Positions 45,424 to 54,000 of a stretch of 64,000 bases of DNA are shown piece after piece. Both the position numbers and the translations under genes were made by a program. Below the pieces are notes generated by a model. It was not told the DNA's origin, searched no databases, and saw only the letters and a program-made list of their open reading frames with translations. How positions within the stretch are numbered: the first letter of the stretch is position 1; the number at the start of each line of letters is the position of its first letter. The DNA comes from a virus. The DNA lies in IMG/VR virus record IMGVR_UViG_3300047157_000041, positions 1-64,000 of that record; one strand, written 5' to 3'.

Positions 45424-45529
45424 AGTATATGTCTAAAACGGTTGATTTTTCTTCGCTAGTCAGTTTAGAGTAGCACTTGTTATATTTTCTGTAGCTTATT
45501 TTAAGCAGATAGGTATTCATATGTCCCAT
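45410..45529 (-). CDS. Very small early ORF
   Basis: 39 residues, MGHMNTYLLKISYRKYNKCY, then SKLTSEEKSTVLDIYYDFY. Motif copy D is 9 bases upstream of its start, which supports it as the first gene of a unit. Confidence 0.45.
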   Translation of the reverse strand: MGHMNTYLLKISYRKYNKCYSKLTSEEKSTVLDIYYDFY

Positions 45530-45538
45530 AGTATTATT

Positions 45539-45579
45539 TATTTATTATATTATCGTTAATTATTCGTATTTGTTTTGTG
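45539..45579 (-). promoter_or_regulatory. Early promoter-like motif, copy D
   Basis: - strand: CACAAAACAAATACGA, 7-base gap, CGATAATATAATAAATA. It abuts the end of the 45580 gene and precedes the 45529 start. Confidence 0.5.
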
Positions 45580-45729
45580 TTATCCGTAGATTCCAAAGCT
45601 TGTTGGTGCTCCGTTTTGTATCATATTTATTATTAATGAAATGGAACCAAAGATTACTAGAGTTACTTGAGCATAAGCGATCACGCCTATTACTATGTTA
45701 AGTACTTTGTTGTGGTGAAATTTTCTCAT
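45580..45729 (-). CDS. Small membrane protein
   Basis: 49 residues: a basic start (MRKFHHNKVL), then one long hydrophobic segment (NIVIGVIAYAQVTLVIFGSI, about residues 11-36) and a short polar tail ending GIYG. Single-pass or hairpin membrane protein. It follows the 45731 gene with no gap. Possible superinfection-exclusion or host-membrane role, unproven. Confidence 0.55.
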   Translation of the reverse strand: MRKFHHNKVLNIVIGVIAYAQVTLVIFGSISLIINMIQNGAPTSFGIYG

Positions 45730-45730
45730 A

Positions 45731-45865
45731 TTATTTATTTGTTGATTTATAAAATTCTATTCTATCTAAGACATCTTGTCTAGTTATTTCACCTTCCATT
45801 TGTTTACCGATGTAGTGAGTCATGTCGATTTCTTTGCCGTTAGGACAAGTTAAAGTATATATCAT
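45731..45865 (-). CDS. Small early protein downstream of minihelix TLS2
   Basis: 44 residues from MIYTLTCPNGKEIDMTHYIG. An in-frame ATG at 45886 would add MSTKNNN and would place the start codon inside the 3' acceptor strand of TLS2. Its leader of about 100 bases from motif copy C is the longest in this module and carries the hairpin and minihelix. Confidence 0.55.
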   Translation of the reverse strand: MIYTLTCPNGKEIDMTHYIGKQMEGEITRQDVLDRIEFYKSTNK

Positions 45866-45879
45866 ATTATTATTTTTAG

Positions 45880-45920
45880 TTGACATAGTGAGAATCGAAC
45901 TCACATAAACCATTATGTCA
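45880..45920 (-). ncRNA. tRNA-like minihelix (TLS2) in a 5' leader
   Basis: On the - strand TGACATA (45920-45914), 9-base linker, T-arm GTGAG TTCGATT CTCAC, then TATGTCA pairing perfectly with the first block, A, CTA. This is an acceptor plus T-arm minihelix of 12 bp with a canonical T-loop and no D or anticodon arms. It is the minimal shape recognised by tRNA-processing enzymes. It lies between motif copy C and the 45731 gene. Confidence 0.45.
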
Positions 45921-45922
45921 TT

Positions 45923-45956
45923 ACTTGTTCGCATTTTTATACTTATAGAAACAAGT
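45923..45956 (-). other. Hairpin preceding TLS2
   Basis: ACTTGTT and AACAAGT form a 7-bp perfect stem with a 20-base A/T-rich loop. It stands 2 bases upstream of TLS2 in the same leader. Confidence 0.4.
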
Positions 45957-45970
45957 GGAACTTAAAGTTG

Positions 45971-46011
45971 TTACATTTATATTATCGATTACCGATCGTA
46001 TTTAATCTGTA
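45971..46011 (-). promoter_or_regulatory. Early promoter-like motif, copy C
   Basis: - strand: TACAGATTAAATACGATC, gap, CGATAATATAAATGTAA. It overlaps the last codons of the 46002 gene and drives, if real, the leader with TLS2. Confidence 0.5.
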
Positions 46012-46313
46012 ACTGGATTTCTGTCTAGGATTAAATGTCTAGTATTTTTAGGCATATCGGTTGACTGTGACCAGTATTGTCTCTTAATCCAGCAAGGCAT
46101 TATAGATAACTTAGGCAACATTACTTTCAACACTTCGTCGTGATTGTAAGTTCTCTTAACACCTTTCTTGTTAGTGAAAGAGATGATTTGATTTCTACCG
46201 AGCCAAGACTTTCTTACTACAAAGTTCTTTCTTTCGATTGGTGGATAGATCGCACTTAATTCTTCAGTGCTTAGTTTACTGATAGCTTTCGCTAATAATT
46301 CTTTATTACTCAT
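46002..46313 (-). CDS. Early protein, unknown
   Basis: 103 residues, basic, with IERKNFVVRKSWLGRNQIIS and a Trp-containing C-terminal part (CWIKRQYWSQSTDMPKNTRH). Motif copy B lies 15 bases upstream of the start. No known domain seen. Confidence 0.5.
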   Translation of the reverse strand: MSNKELLAKAISKLSTEELSAIYPPIERKNFVVRKSWLGRNQIISFTNKKGVKRTYNHDEVLKVMLPKLSIMPCWIKRQYWSQSTDMPKNTRHLILDRNPVTD

Positions 46314-46328
46314 ATTATATTTATTTAT

Positions 46329-46369
46329 TTACATTTATATTATCGTTTACTCTTCGTATTTAGTTTGTA
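46329..46369 (-). promoter_or_regulatory. Early promoter-like motif, copy B
   Basis: - strand: TACAAACTAAATACGAAG, gap, CGATAATATAAATGTAA. Best match to the consensus together with copy F. Confidence 0.55.
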
Positions 46370-46584
46370 ATTTTGTTTAGTAATTCACTTAATAATTCAG
46401 TGTTTGTATACTTTAATCTTTCGTCAAACCAATCTTGATTTACTATTTCATAAGTTAGAAAGTAGTTGAATATTTCATTTTCATTTTCTATGTTTTCAAT
46501 AGTTCCCCAATATTCTGGGTATTCATTTAGTTTAGTAATTTCTTTATTTATTACATTTTTAATTAGTGGTAAAGTTCTTAACAT
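46360..46584 (-). CDS. First early gene, unknown
   Basis: 74 residues, acidic (EYPEYWGTIENIENENEIFN), helical C-terminus. It is the first leftward gene after the divergent control region, 21 bases from motif copy A, so it is probably expressed first. Function unknown. Confidence 0.5.
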   Translation of the reverse strand: MLRTLPLIKNVINKEITKLNEYPEYWGTIENIENENEIFNYFLTYEIVNQDWFDERLKYTNTELLSELLNKITN

Positions 46585-46605
46585 AGTATTATTAGTATTT
46601 GTTTG

Positions 46606-46646
46606 TTACATATATATTATCGTATACCAATCGTATTAGGTTTGTA
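46606..46646 (-). promoter_or_regulatory. Early promoter-like motif, copy A
   Basis: - strand: TACAAACCTAATACGATTG, gap, CGATAATATATATGTAA. It is the most upstream copy, next to the divergent region. Confidence 0.5.
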
Positions 46647-47095
46647 AAGTAGTACTATTGTTTAGTAGTAGAAAAATAGTTGTAGGTATAATGCAAGGTG
46701 TCATTGTGTCATACAATAAGACAACACGTCATATGTCATAGTGTCATGACGATCAGTCACTTACTTAGTACACTGAACTGGTTTGGTACGGTGATATAGG
46801 TAATGCTATACGTGATACAGTATGTACAGTAAAAAAGGTAAAACATTTACAGGAAATTATTTTAGTTAGTAGCGATGGATAGCATGTAGTAGTGCGGTTG
46901 CAGACATATATACAACGCAAAACGAGAATGACTAGGGGGGCTGGGTAAATAAAAACAGTTTCCCATATGGAATACGGGGTAAATACGGTAAAAGCAACCC
47001 CATACCTCAATATTTGCAATGATTTTTTTTTGAGACATTAGCTAGTTATATATAAATAGTAGTACCCTATTGTCACACTTTTAAGTACTTATTTA
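46647..47095. other. Gene-free divergent control region
   Basis: No convincing gene in either direction. It holds a cluster of TGTCAT repeats (46699-46747), a TATAAT-like box on the + strand near 46688, a G-run (46936-46941), two GGGTAAATA copies (46943 and 46977) and a T-run near 47024. It lies between outward-facing transcription units, so it could contain the replication origin and early/late promoters. Confidence 0.5.
46699..46747 (+). repeat. Direct repeats of GTCAT (iteron-like)
   Basis: Five GTCAT copies: 46700, 46708, 46728, 46735 and 46743, four of them TGTCAT. The last forms the palindrome GTCATGAC. They are all in the same direction and roughly one helical turn or less apart. They suggest binding of an initiator or regulator. 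Confidence 0.55.
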
Positions 47096-47105
47096 AATAC
47101 GTAAT
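47096..47105 (+). promoter_or_regulatory. AATACGTAAT motif before late module 2
   Basis: Core of the motif found at 18347, 39371 and 59377. It is 9 bases before the first + strand gene at 47115. Confidence 0.35.
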
Positions 47106-47114
47106 CATACTCGT

Positions 47115-47360
47115 ATGACCCAGAAACTTTCCGCTACTGCTCGAAGAGACAAGGCCGCTAGAGATAAGGCTTACGCAATGACGCCTGCTAGGAAGGCGAA
47201 GAAAGCGCATGCAGAGAGAGAAGCAAGAGCGAATCCATCTAAAGCTAAGAATAAAGACTATGATCACAAAGATCAGAGATGGGAATCACCTAAACAAAAC
47301 AGAGGTAACGATGGTTTAGGTACAAAGAAAGAATCTAACAACAACTACACAACTAAATAA
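47115..47360 (+). CDS. Small basic protein, first gene of fibre module
   Basis: 81 residues, very rich in Lys, Arg and Ala (ARRDKAARDKAYAMTPARKA) and ending with DHKDQRWESPKQNRGNDGLG. The latter pattern is common in small phage proteins of marine podoviruses. Likely nucleic-acid binding; no enzyme motif. It is 1 base before the next gene. Confidence 0.6.
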   Translation: MTQKLSATARRDKAARDKAYAMTPARKAKKAHAEREARANPSKAKNKDYDHKDQRWESPKQNRGNDGLGTKKESNNNYTTK

Positions 47361-47361
47361 C

Positions 47362-47592
47362 ATGGCAAGAATATCTACATACCCATTAGACGGCACCATA
47401 GCTTCAACAGATAAGCTATTAGGTACTGATGAAAACAATGTAACTACCAAGAACTTCCAAATACAGAACATAACTACTTATATAAATACCCAAACGGTAA
47501 CAGAGCACGCGGATAATGCAGCTGCTATAGCTGCGGGACTACCGGTAGGAACAAGATACAGGACTGGGGATTTCTTAAAGATAGTACATTAA
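47362..47592 (+). CDS. Short fibre-type protein (N-terminal module only)
   Basis: 76 residues: MARISTYPLDGTIASTDKLL, then GTDENNVTTKNFQIQNI. This N-terminal module recurs in the 47999 protein (MARISTYPVDQNPEGSDILL). It ends GTRYRTGDFLKIVH, a C-terminus typical of such proteins. It could be a fibre adaptor. Confidence 0.6.
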   Translation: MARISTYPLDGTIASTDKLLGTDENNVTTKNFQIQNITTYINTQTVTEHADNAAAIAAGLPVGTRYRTGDFLKIVH

Positions 47593-47593
47593 C

Positions 47594-47992
47594 ATGAAAA
47601 AGTTATTTGCATGGCTAACCGGAGGGGTTATCAAAGAAATAGGTAATGTAATTGATAACTTATCTACATCGGAAGAAGAAAAGCTTATAATAAAGAAGCA
47701 AATACAGCAGATATTAGAGGATGCAGACAATAATGCTCAAATTCAAGTAACAGAACGCTGGAAATCAGATATGAATTCAGACAGTTTCTTGTCTAAAAAC
47801 ATAAGACCTATGGTTCTTATATATTTAACTGTAATATTTAGTGCATTATCGTTTACAGATGGTAACATTGGGACATTTAAAGTAGCTAAAGAGTATATAC
47901 CTATATTTCAGACATTATTAGTGACTGTTTACGGGGCATATTTTGTTGGTAGAAGTTGGGAAAAGGCAAAAAACACAATATTAAAGAAATAA
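47594..47992 (+). CDS. 3-TM-type holin
   Basis: 132 residues. An amphipathic start (KLFAWLTGGVIKEIGNVID), SEEEKLIIKKQIQQIL, then NIRPMVLIYLTVIFSALSF and PIFQTLLVTVYGAYFVGRSW as hydrophobic segments, with EKAKNTILKK at the end. This matches the three-TM phage holin family (EEKxxxKk ... RPxxL ... GRSxEK). It is a second holin candidate, far from the amidase at 29079. Confidence 0.75.
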   Translation: MKKLFAWLTGGVIKEIGNVIDNLSTSEEEKLIIKKQIQQILEDADNNAQIQVTERWKSDMNSDSFLSKNIRPMVLIYLTVIFSALSFTDGNIGTFKVAKEYIPIFQTLLVTVYGAYFVGRSWEKAKNTILKK

Positions 47993-47998
47993 TAGGAA

Positions 47999-48733
47999 AT
48001 GGCAAGAATTAGTACATACCCAGTTGATCAGAATCCAGAAGGATCGGACATATTATTAGGTACGGATGCCTCCGGTGGGACAGATGCTACTAAAAATTTC
48101 CGTATATCAGACATATCGCTAATATTAATAAACGATTTCCTAGCTAATAATAGCTGGACATTCAATATTGATGAAGCTGACGCTGAAATGCGCAAGGCAC
48201 AGCTGTTTTTTGCAGCAGGTGGTGGCAACAATACTAGTTGGGCAAATATAACAACCTTAAGATCAGTGTTGTTAATGGGTAATAACACTAATGCTCAACC
48301 TTATCTTCAATACTTACTTACTAATGACCCTGTAACTGGGCAACCTGTAGTAAATAACCTAATCAAGATATCAGATCGTAATGACTTAAGCTCTTTTGGT
48401 GTGTTTTCTTTTACATCTTTAACAGCAGTTGGGGGTAAAACGGATATATATGACATAGGGCTTACATTTATTAAAGGTGCAGGTTCAATACAAAAGAAGC
48501 ATGTGTATGGCATCAATATAGATCCATCCGATGCTACCGACAAAACATTTGAATTTACTCAAGGTGTTCCCTCTACAACATGGAACATACAACACAACTT
48601 AAATAAGTTCCCGTCTATAACTGTGATCGATACGGCTGATACTGTAGTGACCGGGCAATATACTTATATAGATAACAACAACGTAACACTAACATTTTCG
48701 GCAGGTTTTGCCGGCAAGGCATACCTAAACTAA
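47999..48733 (+). CDS. Tail fibre protein
   Basis: 244 residues. The N-terminal MARISTYP module is shared with the 47362 protein. The C-terminal 60 residues (WNIQHNLNKFPSITVIDTAD) match a common beta-rich fibre tip motif. Likely a receptor-binding or fibre component. Confidence 0.65.
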   Translation: MARISTYPVDQNPEGSDILLGTDASGGTDATKNFRISDISLILINDFLANNSWTFNIDEADAEMRKAQLFFAAGGGNNTSWANITTLRSVLLMGNNTNAQPYLQYLLTNDPVTGQPVVNNLIKISDRNDLSSFGVFSFTSLTAVGGKTDIYDIGLTFIKGAGSIQKKHVYGINIDPSDATDKTFEFTQGVPSTTWNIQHNLNKFPSITVIDTADTVVTGQYTYIDNNNVTLTFSAGFAGKAYLN

Positions 48734-48739
48734 CAAACT

Positions 48740-50155
48740 ATGGCAATTAATTTTTTAAACACGGTTGATTTAAATCAGAATCAACTTAACCAAGCGGTAA
48801 TACAAAATGTCGCATCGGACCCAGCGTCAGGCGTTGTTGGTCAAATAATATTTAACACTACAACAGATTCATTAAAACAATATGTTGCTGATACAGGCAG
48901 CGGATCTGCAGGTTGGGAATCTATAGGCGGTGATATACAAAAAGTAGACGGCGGTACTTATATAACAGTAACAGATCCAAATGGGCCTATACCTATTGTT
49001 AACCACGACGCAACTACTAGAACAAATACCCCAACCGCCTCTAGCCCAGGTTATGGCGGTGATATCGTAGCTATTAAAGCTATTGGAACAAACGCAACCG
49101 GTCACGTAACATCTGTAGATACTGAAACATACACATTACCAGCCGATACCAATGAAACATATACATTACCTGTAACCGCAGGTACAGTAGCTCCCGGGGC
49201 ACCAACAAGCGGTAAAATATCTTTAACAGCTGGAGGCACCGGATCTGGTGTTAAATCTACAGTAGAATTTATAGGTACAACTGGTAGAATAGACGTAACA
49301 AGTGTTAATCAAAATAACGGTAGTATAACTATTGATTTAACAGATGATGTTACAATAGTGGATGATTTAACAGTTGGAGGCGTAATTACTCAAAGCCAAT
49401 CAGGTGAAACAAATAGTTTTGCGAGTCCAATTAATATGAACACCAATAAGCTTACCAATGTTGCAACTGGTACAGCTTCTACAGACGGTGTTAATTTAGG
49501 TCAAGTAGAATTACTAGTTGCAGGCGTCGGTGTATTTAAAGGTGGTTACAATGCTACTACTGATCCTGGTGTTCCAGTTATTAGTGGTGGTTCTAATATA
49601 GCTTTAGATCAAGGTGATTATTTTATAGTAACGCACGATGGTGATATAACTTTTAGTGACACTACAATTTCAGTAGAAGTTGGTGATTTTATATTTGCTA
49701 ATGCATCAATCACAGCATCGTCATCCCCAGCATCAACTCAATACACGTTTGTTTTAGCAGACGCTAATGTAGCAGGCGCTGGTGCAACAGATGGTGCAAC
49801 TGAAAAAGGTGTATCAGGTTTTGATTCAGCTAGCTTTGATGTAACAGCTTCTGGTTGGGTACAATTAAATTCTCAAAGAAATCCTTACGGCGCTAAACAA
49901 TCTTTAAATAATACTGCGCCATCTTCAAGGGCAGAGTCTGGAGGCGTAACAACATTTACTTTAAACTTAGCGGCTGCTAGTTTATTTGGAACAGGCGCTT
50001 TAGCAGAGAATGTTAAAGTTGAAGTAACTGATGGATCCTCACCTTATCAAACAGTATTTGCAGAAGTTACAAGAAGCGGGTCCGCAAGTATGGCTATAGC
50101 TTTTACAGGCTCTATAGCAAATGACGCTTACCGAGTGCTTCTTTCGCACGTATAG
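48740..50155 (+). CDS. Tail fibre protein
   Basis: 471 residues. The start MAINFLNTVDLNQNQLNQAV is typical of Bacteroidota phage fibres. The middle is rich in Thr, Gly and Val with beta repeats. Then a conserved block (YNATTDPGVPVISGGSNIAL, DQGDYFIVTHDG) and a C-terminal region resembling a fibre head (NPYGAKQSLNNTAPSSRAES). Function by similarity of pattern only. Confidence 0.65.
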   Translation: MAINFLNTVDLNQNQLNQAVIQNVASDPASGVVGQIIFNTTTDSLKQYVADTGSGSAGWESIGGDIQKVDGGTYITVTDPNGPIPIVNHDATTRTNTPTASSPGYGGDIVAIKAIGTNATGHVTSVDTETYTLPADTNETYTLPVTAGTVAPGAPTSGKISLTAGGTGSGVKSTVEFIGTTGRIDVTSVNQNNGSITIDLTDDVTIVDDLTVGGVITQSQSGETNSFASPINMNTNKLTNVATGTASTDGVNLGQVELLVAGVGVFKGGYNATTDPGVPVISGGSNIALDQGDYFIVTHDGDITFSDTTISVEVGDFIFANASITASSSPASTQYTFVLADANVAGAGATDGATEKGVSGFDSASFDVTASGWVQLNSQRNPYGAKQSLNNTAPSSRAESGGVTTFTLNLAAASLFGTGALAENVKVEVTDGSSPYQTVFAEVTRSGSASMAIAFTGSIANDAYRVLLSHV

Positions 50156-50176
50156 ATTAACTAATACTCACAATGC

Positions 50177-50974
50177 ATGGCATTAAAATTTTTAAATAAC
50201 GGATATTTCGCCGGCAAGGTAGGTATTGGAACAGAAAGCCCAAATCAACTTCTTGAATTAAAGAAAACTTCAGGTACTGTAACCGCAAGACTACACGCTG
50301 ATCACGATTCATCACCAGCAACAGGTATAGAGTTTATGAGAGGTCTAAGTGATACTTGGGGTGGAGATGCTTATACTGATTGGAAAATAGGAAGCGGTAG
50401 TTCAAGCGACGCTGATTTTGCGATTACATCAAAAGATACTACTCGTGGTGAAAACGAAAGAGTTACTATTGAGTATGACACTGGCAACGTTGGTATTGGG
50501 ACTTCTAGTCCTAACCAAAAATTACAAGTTGGCGGTAACCTACACGTTTACGATGAAGAAGGAGATACTGATGCTGCAATTTTCATAAGCACAGGTACTT
50601 CGAACGTAACAACTGTTTCAATAAGGTCAAACGGTATTTCTTATCTCAACGGCGGTAACGTCGGGATCGGGACTACTAGTCCTGGTGTACCTCTTGATGT
50701 TACAGGAGTTATACGAACTACTACTAGCTTTGTTGGTAATGCTTCTATTGTTAACCAAGTTACTGCTGCCACTTCTAGTGGTAGTATAAAATTTAAAAAC
50801 CACTCTGGCGTAGACAGAGCTATTATTACAGACGCGGGCAATGTCGGGATCGGGACTACTAGTCCCCGGCTTTGCTTCACTTATCAAGCACGTCACCTTC
50901 TATTTACATTGAAGATACTGATGCTACTAATACATACAATATTACAAGAATTTCAAATGCTGGAGGCATTTTAA
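50177..50974 (+). CDS. Fibre with GIGTTSP repeats, first piece (frameshifted)
   Basis: It starts MALKFLNNGYFAGKVGIGTE. Contains NVGIGTSSPNQKLQV and NVGIGTTSPGVPLDV repeats. The frame fails at the CCCC run near 50866; one more C would read PALLHLSSTSPSIYIEDTD into the next piece. The last 34 residues here are out of frame. Confidence 0.65.
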   Translation: MALKFLNNGYFAGKVGIGTESPNQLLELKKTSGTVTARLHADHDSSPATGIEFMRGLSDTWGGDAYTDWKIGSGSSSDADFAITSKDTTRGENERVTIEYDTGNVGIGTSSPNQKLQVGGNLHVYDEEGDTDAAIFISTGTSNVTTVSIRSNGISYLNGGNVGIGTTSPGVPLDVTGVIRTTTSFVGNASIVNQVTAATSSGSIKFKNHSGVDRAIITDAGNVGIGTTSPRLCFTYQARHLLFTLKILMLLIHTILQEFQMLEAF

Positions 50975-51096
50975 GTGTTGACACAAGAAGAAGTTCAGAT
51001 GGTGGTTTTGTTTCAACAGATTATCAAATTGTTAAAAACGCATTAGGCGCTACTTACCAAGGTGGTTTACTCAAGGTTCTGAAAGAATGCGTATAG
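50872..51096 (+). CDS. Fibre, middle piece
   Basis: Frame shared by YIEDTDATNTYNITRISNAG through VSTDYQIVKNALGATYQ. At about 51060 a further lost A would give QRWFTQGSERMRIDSSGNVG, joining the third piece. It is not an independent gene. The ATG at 50872 is internal. Confidence 0.5.
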   Translation: MLHLSSTSPSIYIEDTDATNTYNITRISNAGGILSVDTRRSSDGGFVSTDYQIVKNALGATYQGGLLKVLKECV

Positions 51097-54000
51097 ATTC
51101 TAGCGGCAACGTTGGGATCGGAACGACTAATCCTGGGGCTAAACTAGAGATATCTCATAGTGGCACAAATAATGGTTTGTTATTAGAAAACACTCTTAAT
51201 TCTAGTAATTATCAAATAGCTTTAAATATAAGAGAAAATGAAGGTTTAATATTTCAAAGATGGATTGCAGGTGCATTTAATGGTAACTTAATGCGAATAG
51301 GTTATACTGGCGCAATAAAATTTGATGCTTACGACTCTACAAACCAAACAGGTACTCCAACTTATTTACTAGGTACAGACGGCTCTGGAAACGTAGTTAA
51401 AACTTTATCTACACCAGGTGGAGATCCTGGTCCTTACTTACCACTAGCTGGTGGTACTATGACTGGTGATATTAATTTTAACGACAATGTTTACGCTAGA
51501 TTCGGTAATCAGCCAGATTTTGAAATAGGACACGATACAAATAATAGTTACATAAATCATACTGGTGTTGGAAATTTAATTATACAAAACACTGAAGATA
51601 ATGCTGATATTATATTTAAATCAGATAATGGATCTGGCGGGGTTGAAAACTATATACAAATTGATGGTAGTGAAGGAAGAACAACATTTAATAAAAATAT
51701 AAGATTAAATGATAATGTTCAAGCGCAATTTGGTTCATCGGCAGATTTACAAATATATCACGATGGCACAGGTAGTTATATAGAACAAAAAACTGGCCAC
51801 ATGTATATTATGCAAAGAGCAAATGATAAAGGTCTTTATTTTCAAGCAGATAATGGCTCTGGTGGTGATGCTACATATTTTACAGTTGATGGTGCTAATG
51901 AGGTTACATCTTTTCAAAAAGATAGTAAGCACGAAGATAATATTAAGGCTTATTTTGGTAATGCTTCTGATTTATCAATTTATCACAACAGTAGTAATGA
52001 TAGAGGTTATATTTATAACGCAACAGGAGATTTATATATAGAAAATGATGCAACTGATGGTAATATTAAATTTTTCTCTGATAATGGTTCTGGAGGTACA
52101 ACTGCATATTTTCAAGTAGATGGTGCAAATCATAGAGTAAAATTTAGTAAAAACTCAGTACATACTGATAATGTAAAAGCGCTTTTTGGAGATTCTTTAG
52201 ATTTACAAATATATCACGATGGAAGTAATAGTTATATTAATGACACAGACACAGGAGACTTGTATATACAAGCTTCTGACAATATGTATTTCCAAACTTA
52301 TGGTTCTGGAAAAAGATGGATTACACTAAATGAAAATGCTAGTGTTGATTTATTTTATAACGACTCTAAAAAGTTTGAAACCACAAACACAGGTGTTACT
52401 GTAACAGGCGCTGTTACCGCAACAACTTTCTTAGGTGATTTAAACGGTACAATAAATACAGCAACCACAGCTGTAACAAAAGCAAATGCAACAAACGACA
52501 CCACGGTAGCCACTACAGCTTTTGTACAAAACTTAATAGGTACAATACCTGCGGGTTTAGTATTTCAAGGTACATGGAACGCATCTACAAACACACCAAC
52601 CCTTACAAGTGGATCTGGTACAACAGGTCATTTCTATATAGTATCAACAGATGGTTCAACTAACTTAGACGGTATCACTGACTGGAAAGTTGGTGACTGG
52701 GCTGTATTTGTAGAACAAGGTGCTAGTGACCAGTGGGAGAAGGTGGATAACTCTTCGGTGTTGGATGGATCTGGTACAGGAGAAGCATTACCTTTATGGT
52801 CAGGATCTGGTACCTCAAATACATTAACTAATAGCCATATAACACAAAGCACCTCGCTTGCTAATGATATTATTATACCTCAATACATAAGACACACTGG
52901 CGACACAAATACTTTTTTTGGATTTTCGCAGCCTGATAATTTTATTATTAACACAAATAATGCTAGCGCTCTTACAATAAATAGTGCGCAAAACGCAACT
53001 TTTGCAGGTACTGTAAATGTTGATTCTGATTTCAAAGTTAGAGGCTCATCAGGCGAAGATCATTTTGTTATTGCGCCACAAGCTGCGGGAACTGGTACAT
53101 ATTTAATTTCTTACAATGGTGCTGAAACAGGTTATGAGCCACTTAGAATAGATGCAGAATCTTACAATTTTACAAACGCAGGCACAAGTGTAATTTCAAC
53201 AAGTGGACTTAATACAACTTTTGCAGGAGATGTTTTACTAAGTAGTAGTAAAGTATTATATACAAACGCTGTACAAGCAGTCTCTAGCGCGGGATTAAAA
53301 TTAGGAAACGACAATAATAGTGGATATGTATTTATAAAAGATTCTGGTGAAGTTAATATTGGTACAGAATCACCTTCTTATAATACTAATTATGGAACAG
53401 GAGATTTAAATGTTGAAAATGATATTTTTGCTTCTGCTCAAATCTTTACACATAATGATACAGCTGGTAATTTTTCATTTTTAGGATTAGGAAAATCTAG
53501 CGGTACAGGAGCATCACCTACAGTAGTACAAGCTAATGAAAGAATTGCAGTCTTAGGCTTTTATGGTTACGATGGTGCTGCTTATAAAAGACTTGCAAGT
53601 ATAGACGCTTATGTAGACGGAACTCCCGGGACAAATGATATGCCTGGAAAATTATTATTTAATACTACTTCTGATGGTTCTTCTTCACCTACAACAAGAT
53701 TAACTATAGGAGCTGATGGTAACGCAACTTTTACAGGTTCAATAAGTTCTGGTGCTATTACATCTACTTCAGCAGTAACTGGAACAAGACTAGTTGCTAA
53801 TGGAACAGGAAACGCAATAGAATTAAACCAATCGTCTACAGGTTCTGCTACATATTATGTGATGGATAACACCGTAGAAACTGGTGGTAAAAGATATAGG
53901 TTTGGATATTCAGGAGGTTCATCGGATAAAGGTTCATTTAGCATATACAATCAAACTGATTCTATTATGCCATTACTTTTATCAGGTGCTAACGCAACTT

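Noticed and set aside
42698-46646. T4-like late promoters (TATAAATA)
   Set aside because: Only some copies carry TATAAAT and the strictly conserved part is CGATAATATAA with an upstream TACGA block; no T4 late-transcription factors seen.
46765-47019. - strand frame of 84 codons in the divergent region
   Set aside because: Unusual residue composition, no motif, overlaps regulatory-looking sequence, and there is no operon partner.
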